A DNA stretch of 64,000 nt, from NCBI GenBank assembly GCA_030765045.1, contig CM060968.1, positions 108,589,404 through 108,653,403 on the forward strand, given 5' to 3'. Of this stretch, positions 11,188-22,545 are shown piece after piece. The position numbers were made by a program, and so were the translations under genes. Source of the stretch: Tenodera sinensis. Its lineage: Eukaryota > Arthropoda > Insecta > Mantodea > Mantidae. Within the stretch, counting starts at the first letter, position 1. Every line of letters begins with the position of its first letter. The notes below the pieces were generated by a model. That model was not told where the DNA came from. It saw only the letters and a list, made by a program, of their open reading frames with translations, and searched no databases.

Positions 11188-12030
11188 ATGGCATATTTTA
11201 TTAAACTAAAGGTAGGACAACTAAACTGTGCCAGATCCATGTTGGTAATGAGTGAGGCCAGAAAATTAGTGAAGGACATGTCGCTGGATATTTTATGCCT
11301 ACAAGAGCCATATTCCAGAGATGGTACTGTACCACATATGCCCATAAATTGTAATATAATTGTACATAGGGATAATGCAATGGCGAGCATAATTGTGCTG
11401 AATAAACAGGTCAAAGTAATTAAAAATATATTATTCTGTAATGAATTCTGTAACTGTGTAGAGATCTATACAGGTAGGTTTAGTCTAATATTAGTTAACA
11501 TATATTGTCAACCCAGTAGGGATATAGAAGAAGGCATATCTTTACTTACAAAAATATTGAGAACATATAGAGACAAGCCGATTACTATAACATCAGATAT
11601 CAACGCTAAGTCTCATCTGTGGCATAGTGGCAGGGTAGACGACAGGGGAGATATGGTGGAAGAACTGTTAATGGAATTTAACCTAGAAGTTATGAACAGA
11701 CCAGGTAACCCGCCAACATACATAGGTCGCGTTGGTGCAAACGCAAACATAGACATAACACTTTGTAATAGTAGGGCACTAGGGTTAATCTCTGAATGGA
11801 CCGCAACACAAAACCAAACCACAAGTGATCACAATCTAATCACATTTATTATTACTACCAGTACACTCTACACAACAGAAACTAGGTTCAATTACAAAAA
11901 GGCCAACTGGAATAAATTAAGAAACACATTCAGCCCACCACCATTGGTAGTAGAGGGAGACGATATAAACCATGCAGCTACAGATTTAAAGAATAGAATA
12001 AAATCAGCCATGACAAAGTGCATCCCCTAA
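11188..12030 (+). pseudogene. LINE-C ORF2, endonuclease domain
   Basis: The 280-codon frame begins MAYFIKLKVGQLNCARS. Apurinic-type endonuclease residues are seen: Asn in QLN, Glu in CLQEPYS, Asp in SDINAKSHLW and Asp-His in SDHNLI. It ends at 12030 because of a 1-nt frameshift: the adjacent frame continues PLTKITNKPVNTPW from about 12027. It would nick target DNA for target-primed reverse transcription. The ATG at 11188 is the first plausible start. The shift makes it a pseudogene with the next entry. Confidence 0.85.
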
Positions 12031-13228
12031 CCAAGATAACCAATAAACCTGTTAATACGCCCTGGTCCGATACATTACAACGACTCAGAAGGGTTTGCAG
12101 AAACACCACGAGACTTTATCAACAAGCTTTGACCCCGAATGAAAGAGCAATTAGGTTAACAATTTACAGAAGAAACAAAACGAAATATGAGGAAACACTA
12201 CAGAAACACAAAACAAACAGCTGGCGTAAGTTTGCCGCCGATTGCCTTGCTAAAGATGCGTGGGGGACTCCGTATAAAATAGTTAAGAAGAAAGCATCAG
12301 ATAGGGATCCAAAATTAGCAAAGTCCTACCGGCCGATTTGTCTTCTCCACGTGTTAGCTAAACTACAGGAGAAATTAATTTGTAATAGACTAACAGAAGT
12401 GATAGGAAATGAGATATATGAGCATCAATATGGATTTCGACCAGGCAAATCTGCGGATGACGCACTTAATTACGCCGCTGCGCTCATTGAATCTTCGAAT
12501 AAAAAGTATGTAATTGGTATATCTATTGATATCGATGGCGCATTTGATAATCTGTGGTGGCCTTCGTTGTTTAAAGCTTTAATAGACTTACAATGCCCTG
12601 ATAAATTATATAAAATAATTGTACATTACTGTGAACAAAGACTTGTGAATTTTAATATAGGTGATAAGTGTTTTAGTAAAATTTTAACTAAAGGCTGTCC
12701 CCAAGGCTCAGTGTGCGGACCAACTCTCTGGAATATAGGTTTTAATGGATGCTTGAAATGTTTTAGTGTTTTAGAAGACGTTCATGGTGTGGTGGCATAT
12801 GCCGACGATGTTCTTTTAATTATAGAGGCTAATTCTAGAAGAGACTTAGAAATAAAAGCCAATAATATACTAAATGAAATACTTTTAAAATTCTCCCAAA
12901 TAAAATTAAAAATCTCCATAGCGAAAACGAAATATGTGTTATTAAAGGGCTCATTACAAAGATCACCGATTTTAAAAATAAATGACCATACGATAATGCG
13001 GGAAAATAGTATAAAGCTTTTAGGGATACATTTTAATGAGAGAGTAAATTTTAAGGTGCATGTAGATCAAGTAACAGCTAAAACATTTACTATAATGAAT
13101 AAGGTAATACGCATCACATGTAATGGTGGTAGAATACCTTATAACGCCATAAAACTATATAATAATGCGATCTTAACAGGGATTGTGGCATATGGGGCTA
13201 GTTGTTGGGGGGAAAGGGTGTTTCTAGA
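12018..13228 (+). pseudogene. LINE-C ORF2, reverse transcriptase part (5' portion, interrupted by B4)
   Basis: This continues the endonuclease frame after the shift. RT blocks seen are KSYRPICLLHV, HQYGFRPGKSADDA, IDIDGAFDN, KGCPQGS and the catalytic AYADD at 12795-12809. Between VKKKAS and DRDPKLAKSYRP the usual stretch before the first RT motif is missing, which I read as an internal deletion near 12300. The frame is cut at 13228 by B4 and resumes at 21771. This element has no RNase H. Confidence 0.85.
13219..13228 (+). repeat. target-site duplication of B4, left copy
   Basis: TGTTTCTAGA, repeated at 21761-21770 on the other side of B4. Up to three G residues on the left may belong to it. 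Confidence 0.9.
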
Positions 13229-13512
13229 GTGAGTGAGTGAGTAGGGTTTAAGGGCCCGTCGACAGCTAGGTCATTAGGGCCCCAAGTCAGAAGATAAAAG
13301 CAGGGAAAAACTCACCACCACCTAACAATGAATCAAATATTAAAACGGGGAGTCTAAAAGAAAGATAAAAGCTAAAACAGTTCAAATGTAAAACTGGTCC
13401 AAAAAGATAGCATAAAAACAGTTAAAACCTCAAAACTGATCTTAAAATGTACACAGATAAAAATGCGAAGGTTAAAAATAAAATCACAAAGTAAAATACA
13501 AGTTAAACCTGC

Positions 13513-14224
13513 TTAATGTAAGTGTTTGGTCTTCATCTTTTTCTTTTTCAGTCTTATCTTGACCGACTTGGGACCTGGTATGTTCAAGTCGCCATCCTCA
13601 GATGAGTCTGAAGAGCCCTGTCGGCTTGTTGAGCGGGAGCGGGACTTCTTTGATGATGGACGACTACTCACCCGGTCTTTAGGTCGCGAATGGTGAGCGT
13701 TTCCAGGTAAAACGGTGTGGCTACTGCTTCTGGATGGCTGGTGAGCAGGTGTCTGCACGGCGGAAGATTTAGTTGCCGGTGCAGGTGTATCACGGGACGG
13801 TGGAGAGGGAGAGGCGCTCGTTGGTGAGCCAGTCTGCGTGGTAGCATCAGCGACTGGAACGTGCTGAATGGCCACAGTGTGGGCAGGACTGCGGCGGACT
13901 GCTGACGCGAAACCTAGGGTTGTCGCAGGTTTCAGCTGTTCAAAGCGGCGACGTGCTTCCAAAAAGGTGAGCCGTTCTTTCACGCGCAACTCCTGTATAG
14001 CTTTCTCGTCCATAAATTTAGCACACTGACGCGAGCTTGATGGATGGCTCTCTCCACAATTCACACAAAGAGGATCCCGTGTACATGCCGAGTCTTCATG
14101 GGCTGGTGATCCACAACGCTCACAAATAGATGGATTATTACAGGAAGTCTTAGTATGGCCGAACCGTTGGCACCTGAAACAACGCATTGGGTTTGGCACA
14201 TACTGGCGTACAGCGGCACGTTCA
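13513..14224 (-). CDS. B4 ORF1, C-terminal part (after the B5 insertion)
   Basis: This resumes at the ERAAVRQYVPNPMRCF junction and runs open to the stop at 13513. It has three knuckles: CFRCQRFGHTKTSC, CERCGSPAHEDSAC and CVNCGESHPSSSRQC. The block AIQELRVKERLTF and a Ser/Arg-rich basic tail ending KKKKMKTKHLH follow. Together with 20338-20803 it forms one uninterrupted ORF1 of about 390 codons with no internal stop. In other copies an ORF2 starts within about 15 bp of this stop; here the 3'UTR follows. Confidence 0.85.
14214..14224 (+). repeat. target-site duplication of B5, left copy
   Basis: CGGCACGTTCA, repeated at 20338-20348. It covers the Tyr-Glu-Arg-Ala codons of B4 ORF1 on the minus strand. 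Confidence 0.9.
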
Positions 14225-14511
14225 GTGAGTGAGTGAGTGAGTAGGGTTTAAGGGCCCGTCGACAGCTAGGTCATTAGAGCCCCAAGTCAAAAGGATAAAA
14301 ACAGTAAAAGCTCACCACCACTTAACACTCTTAACTATATATTTAAAACATATTAGTAGCTAAAATAGATAAAATGTAAAACTTATCTAACTGGTAAGCT
14401 AAAAACAGTTAAAACTGGTAAATTCATCTAAAAACACTTAAAACGTGAACATTGATCTTAATAGGTAAGCAGATAAAAGGTAAAAAATAAAATCAAGAAA
14501 TAAAATAGAGA

Positions 14512-17500
14512 TTAAACCTGCTTACCAAAGTCAATACTGCCGACGAACCGCAGCACTGAATTAACAGCTACCGGGTCGTCGCCTAAGATTGACCTCAGAG
14601 TAGGACCCAGGCCAAACAGCTGGCGCTCACGATTGTAACGCGGACAATCGACTAGGACATGGGCCACAGAGAGCTGAACGCCACAGGTGGAACATACCGG
14701 CGCCGGCTCACCACGCAGATAATGTCCATGTGTGATACGTGTGTGACCTATTCGCAGGCGGGCCAAGATGACTTCTGCCCGCCTGGTATCCCTTGAAGAT
14801 GTCAGCCAAGGTTGCACGGTGTCCTTGATTGTCCGCAATTGCGTGCCAGTGACATCCAACGCTTCCCACGATTGCTGCCAGACTGATAAAATATGACGTC
14901 GGAAGTACCGTTGTGCATCCGTGTAAGGCAGACTGCGTGTTAAAATCTCCGGCAAACGGCAGGCAGACTTAGCAGCCTCACCCGCCGCTTCATTGCCGGG
15001 AATGCCTACGTGGCCTGGGGTCCAGGTAAAAACAATCTGGTATCCACGCGAGAGCAACTGCGAAACAAGTGTCTGTATTTTCACAACTAGCGCTGACGTG
15101 CCAACAAACTGTTGCAATGCCTGCAGCGCGCTCAAGGAGTCGCAGCAGACGATAAAACTTCCAGGTACGGAACTGGAGATAAAAAGGACGAAATATAAGA
15201 TTGCAAACAGCTCGGCGGTAAAAACGGAACTCAAGTCTGGAAGACGGTACTTGTGAGTCTCACCGTTATGCCCAAAGCTACACCCTGTAGCCCCATCCAC
15301 CTGGGAACCATCGGTAAATACCGGAGTGTAATTCCGGTAACGTCCCAGGATCTCGGTGAAAAGTTGACGATACACCGATGGAGGGGTAGCTAACTTAGCA
15401 TTCGTCGAAAGCTCCAGGTCGAACTGGGCACGCTGTAATTGCCATGGAGGACAGCGGCCAAGAGAATGCCTTTCGACGGCAGGCATGCGCAGAGCGTGTG
15501 CGTTAAGCAGCTCGCGAAATCGAATACCGCTTGGGCGAGAGATCGTGCAATTCCGAAGATAACGGTGAACGAGTTCCGGGCGCAATACAGGACTAAAAGA
15601 CGGGTGACCGGGGTGGGCTGCCAAACGGGCCACGTAAGAACACAATAAAAACGAGCGCCGAATAGAAAGTGGAGGTTCGCCAGAGTCAGCATACAGACAC
15701 TCTACACGGCTAGTGCGGAAAGCTCCAGTAGCCAGACGGATACCAGCATTATGTACAGTATTCAAAAGACGGAGTGTCGAGGCGGACGCTGCGCCATAAA
15801 TAAAACTGCCGTAATCTAGTTTGGACCTCACCAAAGAACGATACAGCCTCAACATGACAGTGCGATCGCCACCCCAAGATACTCCAGATAAAACCCGGAG
15901 CACTCGAAGCGAACAATCGCAGGAGGCACGAAGTTGACGAATATGGTGCTCCCATGTGAGTTTGCTGTCGAGGTATAGGCCCAGAAACTTAATGTGCGGA
16001 ACAAACGGCAGACGTGTACCATGCAAATAAAGATCAGGTGGAGCGTGTACACCACGGAGTCGATGGAAGTGGATGCATTGTGTTTTCGTAGCGGAGAACT
16101 GAAACCCGGCGCGAAAGGCCCAGTCAGTGATGGAGGTTATGTTCAGCTGCAGTTGACGCTCAAGGTGCTCATGATTATAAGATCGGTAATATATCGCGAA
16201 GACGTCAACATACAGTGACATCGGGATTCCGCTGCGAACAACACTGGCAATCCCGTTAATGGCAACGGCGAAAAGTGTTACGCTGAGAATCGACCCCTGG
16301 GGTACACCATTGTCCTGGATCCTTTCTTGTGAGAGGGTATGGCCAATGCGTACACGAAAACGGCGAAGTTTTAAAAAGTTAAAAACGAAGCTCGCTAGAT
16401 GACCGCGTAAACCGTAGTCATGCAGATTACGGAGGATACCATAGCGCCATGTAGTGTCGTAGGCCTTCTGTAGATCCAAGAAGACCCCCACGAAATGCTG
16501 CTTCATGAGAAAGGCATTCTGAATGTAAGCCTCCATGTGTGTCAGGTTGTCGAATCTGGAGCGATGGCGACGAAAACCGCATTGAACATTGCTCAGCAGG
16601 TTATTCGTCTCCAGCCACCACACTAAACGAGTGTTAATCATTCGCTCCAAGGTTTTACAAACGACACTCGTTAAGCAAATATGGCGGTAGCTGGAGGGAA
16701 GTATCCGGTCTTTCCCAGGCCGAGGGACAGGGATGACAATACCCTCGCGCCAGGAAGATGGGAAAACCTGCTGAACCCAGATACGGTTGTACATGCCCAA
16801 CATGAAGGAGAGAGCCTCAGGTGGGAGATGAAGCAGCATTTGTCGGTGGATCTCATCAGGACCCGGAGATGAGTCCTTTGCAATAGACAGAGCATGGGCC
16901 AGTTCCTCTTCCGTAAAAAGAGCGTTGTATGGTTCACTACAGTCACTGTTAAAATTGAGGGCTATCCGCTCCGCAGATTCCTTCATGGGTAAAAAGGCGG
17001 CATTGTAACTTTGCGTTTGGCTATTGGCAGCGAAAGAGTCGGCAAGGGCGTCGGCAACATCCTGCTCACTGGTGTACGTGGAGCCCTGTACGGCAAGACC
17101 GGGTATTATCGTCCGGCGACACTTACCGTACATACGCCGCACAGCAGTCCACACCTGTTGTGCAGAACTGCGACTGGAAAGAGAAGAAACATAAGACTCC
17201 CAGGAGCTCCGCTTTGCACTGCGAAGTACAAAACGAGCCCTTGCGCGACAGCGTTTAAAAGAAACAAAGTTTACCTCCGTTGGATGTAAGTGGAAGACAC
17301 GTAAAGCACGCTTGCGTGCTTTAATAGCCAAACGGCATTCCTCGGTCCACCAAGGTACAGGAGCACGTCGTGGGGTAGAGGAACCTCGAGGAATGCTGGA
17401 ATCCGCTGCGAGCAAGATAGAACAGGTAAAATATTCCACTATTTCATCAATGGTGTCAAAATCATTGTCCCGAAGGTGAATGAGGGAACGAAATTTCCCC

Positions 17501-18203
17501 CAGTCAGCCTTGGAAATAATCCAGTGAGGAAAACGTGATGGCACAAAATGGTGGCCGGATAGGTGAATGTTAATGGGGTAATGATCACTGCCATATAAGT
17601 CGGAAATTACCGACCAGTCAAGTAGTGGTACCAGTGACGGAGTACTATAAGAAACGTCTAGAGCGGAGTGTGTACCATAGGCAGATGATAAGAAAGTAGG
17701 CACGCCAGTGTTTAATAGGACTAAGCCGGACATATCGCAAAGGTCCGCTACAAGGCACCCTCGAGCATCGTCGGTGTCGGAGCCCCAGTGAGTGTGCTTG
17801 GCATTCAGATCGCCGAGAAAAAAGAGTGGTGGCGGAATCTGCGCCAAGAGAGCCCGAAGATCATTTTCGTGTACAACACTGACGGGTGGCAGATAGACAT
17901 TATAAATAGAGAAACAGACGCTCTGCAGCTGTACACGTATCGCTACGGCTTGCAGCGGCGTGTTAAGTGGTATGCTGACGGCAGAGATGTTATGCGCCAC
18001 CAAAATAGCCACACCACCACACGCTCGCCCATCAGCTGCAGAGTCATGTCTATATGCCGAGAAACCGCGAAGACGGAGAGCGTGGTTAGGGTGCAAATGG
18101 GTTTCTTGTAGACAGACGATTGATGGACAGCGTTGAGAAAGTAGATGCTGTATGTCCGGAACACGTGCCCAAACCCATTAACATTCCATTGGATTATTTC
18201 CAT
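14512..18203 (-). pseudogene. B5 ORF2, endonuclease-RT-RNase H-CCHC; one frameshift and YVDV active site
   Basis: ORF2 starts MEIIQWNVNG at 18203. A 1-nt deletion (GGTTTGGGCAC, where B9 has GGTACCGGGCAC) shifts the frame at about codon 11; it is then open for 1194 codons to 14512. Endonuclease residues: QWN, LQETHL in the shifted frame, GDLNAKHTHW and SDHYPI. The RT has all blocks, but the catalytic motif reads SLYVDVFAIYY: GAC became GTC at 16201-16203, replacing the second aspartate. RNase H motifs FTDGSQ, TAELFAI, CCDSLSAL and HVGIPGNEA are intact, as is the final CCHC (CSTCGVQLSVAHVLVDC). Full length would be about 1230 residues, as in B13. RT activity is expected to be lost. Confidence 0.9.
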
Positions 18204-18216
18204 AGTAAGAAAGAGA

Positions 18217-19373
18217 TCAGTGGTTTGTCTTCATCTTTTTCTTTCTTACTTTGGCGGACTTTGGACCTACGATGTGAAAGTCTCCGTTCTCTGGAGATTC
18301 CTCAGATGTATGTGAGGAAGAAGATCCTCTGCGGCTCGCGGAGCGAGAGCGGGACTTCAAAGAGGAAGAGCGACTACCGGCGCGAACACTAGGCCTGGAA
18401 CGATGTTTTTGAACAGGCTGGCTACGGCTTGTGGACGGCTTAGGGGCTTTGGTCTGCACGGCTGAGGATGTTGTCGCCGATGCAGGTGTGGCACGATTCA
18501 GTGGAGGGGTACTTGCCAGTGGCTCGGTCTGGGTACAAGCGTCTGCAACAGGAACGTGCTGTATGGCGACTGTGCTCACAGCAGCGCGTCGGGCAGCAGA
18601 GACATAGTCCAAGGTGGTCGTGGGCTTGAGCTGCTCAAAGCGGCGACGCGCTTCTGGAAAGGTGAGGTGTTCTTTCACACGAAGTTCCTGAATACACTTC
18701 TCATCCAGAAACTTCGGACACTGTCGAGAGCTCGATGGATGACTCCGTCCACAGTAAACACAGTTCGGGTCACGGGTGCACGCCGTGCCCTCATGTGTCG
18801 GTAGGCCACAACGCTCACATACAGCAGGATGGTTACATGATGTTTTGGTATGTCCGAACTTCTGACACTGGAAGCAGCGCATAGGGTTCGGAACATACTG
18901 CCGGACAGAGGCACGTTCGTAGCCGCAAAAGATATATTCCGGCAAGACAGTGCCCTTGAACGTAAGGAACACTGTCCGCAATGGTACGTCTTTGCCATCC
19001 TGCTTGCGCGTAAGCCGATACGCCTGACAGACCCGCTGATCAGACAGGCAACTGACTATCTCCTCATTACTGAGATTGTCGAGACTAGAAGTGGTGACGA
19101 CTCCCCTGCAGGTGTTGGGAGTTTTGTGGGGAGCTACCCGAATAGGGTAGGACCCCAACAAACTAGCCTTTAGAATTTTCTGGCTTTGTTCTGTATTATT
19201 GGTCTCTAACAGTAGCGTACCGTCGCGTAGTCTGCTCGCATTCTTTACGGGTCCACATATTCTGTCCACTTCGCGCTTAATGTAAAAAGGGTTCAGGCCT
19301 TAATCGTTTTCCCGTCACATGCCAAGGTCACAACAAGAAATGGGTCAATGAAAGGGGTTTTGCGCGGATGCAT
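18217..19373 (-). pseudogene. B5 ORF1, three-knuckle RNA-binding protein with one frameshift
   Basis: The expected ATG at 19373 opens MHPRKTPFIDPF. A 1-nt deletion near 19300 (AAGGCCTGA, where B9 has AAGGACCTGA) breaks the frame before SPFYIK. The remaining 350 codons are open from RICGPVKNASRL to the stop at 18217. Knuckles: CFQCQKFGHTKTSC, CERCGLPTHEGTAC and CVYCGRSHPSSSRQC. A Ser/Arg-rich tail follows. ORF2 begins 13 bp after the stop. Confidence 0.9.
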
Positions 19374-20337
19374 TATGGAATTGGACCCCCATCGGGAACC
19401 GTCGGCGTCAGCCTGCCATCCGGGGGTCGAAGAAAAGAAAGACACCAAAATCTCCACGGTCTGTGCCGCCATGGAGACCCCTCCATGACTGACCTCAAGG
19501 CGTACTTCAGAGGAGCTACCCTCCGATCTCCACTGCTTGTCCGCATGGGTAAACCGTTCACCACATGACACCCCGGTTTTATGCCCCCACCACAGGAATA
19601 ACCGCCTGTGGCTCCCCGCTTTAGCACACGCTGCCTCAACGGAGTCAGCGTGGATTCAGGGGACTTCGGGTTGATTACACCGGGGCTCCGTCAGCGGTAA
19701 CACGTCCGGCCGGTGATACTAACCCGACGGCACGCGGCCGTCGGGAGATTAACACCGGCCGTGCCCTCAAGGAGCTACGTGGGTGTACATGACGTGTGGA
19801 CGGGCTCCGCACCTAAGGCTACACATGGGGGCAGTGTGAAGGGTCCGCACAACCTTCGCGCCTGAGACCTCCGAAGAGCACACAAGTCGGGGGCCGCGCC
19901 GAAAACCGTGGGACAGGACCACGGAGATAGGAAAGATCCCTGCTGGTGAGACAGGAGTTATAAATCTAGGAACTTACAAACTAATAATCAGAATAAACCT
20001 AGAAGAGCAAGAGGGTGATATAAAAAGCAACAAAAACGCTGCACGTGGCACAGTTAATGAAAGTGGAGGGGGTGAAGTGATAGTGAGCAGCTCGGGGCCC
20101 CGGGCGCGCCAAACCCGGACCTACCGTGGTAGGTTCCCCTGGGGGAGTTTGATTTCGGAGTCCTCTTCTCCTAGATGAGTTGCCGACCAAGACTACTGAG
20201 CCTCATCTACCCGTTGGAATGTTCTTAACTTCCCCTCACCTCTTGCCTACCAGTGGTCACAAGGCCACACTTAGTAGGCCGTCTGGATCGGGTACTGAGC
20301 CCCTCCGCCACGGCAAGGCGACACTCCTTCGGAGGGG
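19374..20337 (-). other. B5 5'UTR (extended type)
   Basis: This is about 960 bp without ORF1 or ORF2. It contains the 5' hairpin, the ACCTACCACGGTAGGT inverted repeat, the CCCGGGGCCCCGAGC block that forms the 5' end of B13, and two upstream frames. The one starting MRQRVLKRGATGGYS near 19639 is also present in B6, B9 and B10. Confidence 0.75.
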
Positions 20338-20348
20338 CGGCACGTTCA
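20338..20348 (+). repeat. target-site duplication of B5, right copy
   Basis: CGGCACGTTCA, matching 14214-14224. Confidence 0.9.
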
Positions 20349-20803
20349 TATCCACAAAAGATGTACTCAGGTAATTTCGTGCCTTTGAATGTTAGAAATA
20401 CTGTACGCAAAGCTAACTCCTTGCCATCCTGTTTACCCGTAAGGCGATAGGCCTGACATACACGCTGGTCAGAGAGAGAGGTGACAATCTCCTCATTCGA
20501 CAGGTTGTCTAGACTTGAGGTGGTGACAACTCCCCTACAGGTATTAAGCGTTTTGTGTGGGGCTACCCGAATTGGGTAGGATCCCAACAACTTAGCTTTC
20601 GAGAGTTTCTCTGATTGCTCTGCCGTTTTGGTCTCAATTAACAGCGTACCGTCACGTAGTCTTGTCGCGTTCTGCACCGGGCCACATATTCTATCTACCT
20701 CACATTTAATATAAAAAGGGCTAATATCCATAATCGTCTTCCCTTCACAAGCCAATGTCACAACAAGAAAAGAGTCAAAATGAGAGGGTTTGCGCGGATG
20801 CAT
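20338..20803 (-). CDS. B4 ORF1, N-terminal part (before the B5 insertion)
   Basis: The start ATG at 20803 opens MHPRKPSHFDSF. It has the conserved SPFYIK, RICGPV, GSYPIRVAPHK and CRGVVTTSSLD blocks of LINE-B ORF1 (RRM-like, RNA-binding by family knowledge). It ends at FCGYERA where B5 is inserted. The frame is open throughout. Beyond the junction it reads into the 5'UTR of B5, which would give a chimeric tail if expressed. Confidence 0.85.
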
Positions 20804-21760
20804 ATTGAAATTGGACCCCCATCCGGAACCGTCGGCGTCAGCCTGCCATCCGGGGGTCAAAGAGAACAAAGACACCAAAATCTCCACGCCATAGGGACCC
20901 CTCCATGACTGATCTCAAAGGGTGCTTCAGAGGGGCTACCCTCCGATCTCCACTGCTTGACGCATGGGTAAACCGTTCACCACGTGACACCCCGGTTTTA
21001 TGCCCCCACCACAGGAATAACCGCCTGTGGCTCCCCGCTTTAGCACACGCTGCCTCAACGGAGTCAGCGTGGATTCAGGGGACTTCGGGTTGATTACACC
21101 GGGGCTCCGTCAGCGGTAACACGTCCGGCCGGTGATACTAACCCGACGGCACGCGGCCGTCGGGAGATTAACACCGGCTGTGCCCTCAAGGAGCTACGTG
21201 GGTGTACTTGACGTGTGGACGGGCTCCGCACCTAAGGCTACATAAGGGGGCAGTGTGAAGGGTCCGCCTAACCTTCGCGCCTGAGACCTCCAAAGAGCAC
21301 ACAAGTCGGGGGCCGCGCCGAAAACCGTGGGACAGGACCACGGAGATAGGAAAGATCCCTGCTGGTGAGACAGTAGTTATAAATCTAGGAACTTACAAAC
21401 TAATATTCAGAATAAACCTAGAAGAGGAAGAGGGTGATATAAAAAGCAACATAAAACGTTGCACGTGGCACAGTTAATGAAGGTGGAGGAGGTGAGATGA
21501 TTGTGAGTGGCTCGGGGCCCCGGGTGCGCCATACCCGGACCTACCGTGGTAGTTTCCCCTGGGTGAGTTTGATTTCGGAGTCCTCTTCTCCTAGATGAGT
21601 TGTCGACCAAGACTACCGAGCCTCATCTACCCGTTGGAATGTTCTTAGCTTCCCCTCACCTCTTGCCTACCAGTGGTCACAAGGCCACACTTAGTAGGCC
21701 GTCTGGATCGGGTACTGAGCCCCTCCGCCACGGCAAGGCGACACTCCTTCGGAGGGGGGG
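20804..21760 (-). other. B4 5'UTR (extended type)
   Basis: No ORF1 or ORF2 here. The 5' end at 21760 can form the hairpin CCCCTCC / GGAGGGG with an inner CGCC/GGCG stem. It has the ACCTACCACGGTAGGT inverted repeat and a short upstream frame (21407-21610) similar to frames at 9186-9368 and 19999-20190. It is nearly the same sequence as the 5'UTR of B5. Confidence 0.75.
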
Positions 21761-21770
21761 TGTTTCTAGA
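21761..21770 (+). repeat. target-site duplication of B4, right copy
   Basis: TGTTTCTAGA, matching 13219-13228. One copy is needed to keep the LINE-C frame. Confidence 0.9.
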
Positions 21771-22392
21771 TGTAGCTAAAAGAACACTGAGGAGTATGCA
21801 AAGGAAAATTTTAATCAGAATGCTAGGCGCTTTTTCCACCACACCTACGGACGCACTGTATGTTATATTAGCCAGTTTACCAATAGACCTAGAGATAAGA
21901 AAGAGGGCAGCCCGTTACTGGCTCCGAAGAGGTGATAGCACAAGAGCATCACAACTTGCAGGTTTTAGAGTCGATGACGAAACAGAATTAAACGAAAAAA
22001 TTTTAGACATCTGGCAAGATGAATGGGAGGCAAGTCTTACAGGAAGAAGAACGTTTTCATTTTTTCACAATGTTATAGAAAGAATAAAAATGAAATATCT
22101 CAAGCCATCTCAAGGTCTTGTGCACTACCTCTCTGGCCATGGTCCATATCCAGAATATCTGAATAGGTTTGGTCAATGTGACACAAATATGTGCATATGT
22201 AACAATATTGGCACCCCCGAGCACGCAGTCTTTGAATGCCCACATACATCAGACACAAGGAGAGCACATCAAAAACGCCTACAAGGCAAAACTATTTATG
22301 AAATACTCCGCAAGAAGAGATTTTTGGGGGCTTTGAACAACATTACTGGGGCTTATTCAAAATTTAAGTTTAAAGAATTTTATAATAGATAG
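21771..22392 (+). pseudogene. LINE-C ORF2, C-terminal part (3' portion after B4)
   Basis: Counting the duplicated bases once, GAAAGGGTGTTTCTAGA joins to TGTAGCTAAAAGA and gives ERVFLDVAKRTLRSMQRK in frame. The block RSMQRKILIRMLGAFSTT matches the post-RT region typical of R1-clade ORF2. A C-terminal cysteine/histidine motif follows (CICNNIGTPEHAVFEC). The stop is at 22390-22392. This half is open throughout. Confidence 0.85.
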
Positions 22393-22545
22393 ATCTCAAC
22401 TTTTAATCTATAATAGTATTTTATTAACTATGTGAATTAATGTCTTTATTGCTTTGCGTTTTAACTAATTAATTTTAAAAGTTTTAACAAATTTTAGAAG
22501 TATTAATTATCTATGTTTTTTAACGGTTTTCAAGGTTATTAGTAT

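Larger units (their letters stand above)
14225..20337 (-). mobile_element. B5, full-length LINE-B inserted in ORF1 of B4
   Basis: A complete 6.1-kb element with 5'UTR (19374-20337), ORF1, ORF2, 3'UTR (14225-14511), terminal hairpin and a (CACT)n tail. It is flanked by an 11-bp duplication. It carries only three lesions that I can see: one frameshift in each ORF near its start and a changed RT catalytic residue. The target lies in the ERA codons of B4 ORF1. Confidence 0.9.
13229..21760 (-). mobile_element. B4, ORF1-only LINE-B derivative (half-LINE), split by B5
   Basis: B4 is made of 13229-14224 and 20338-21760, about 2.4 kb without its insert. It has an extended 5'UTR starting CCCCTCCGAAGG at 21760, a complete ORF1, then a 3'UTR with hairpin and a (CACT)n tail at 13229. 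ORF2 is absent: the ORF1 stop is followed directly by AAGCAGGTTTAA, the last codons and stop of a LINE-B ORF2. It is flanked by a 10-bp duplication, so it inserted as a finished unit and was presumably moved by proteins of full-length relatives. Confidence 0.85.
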
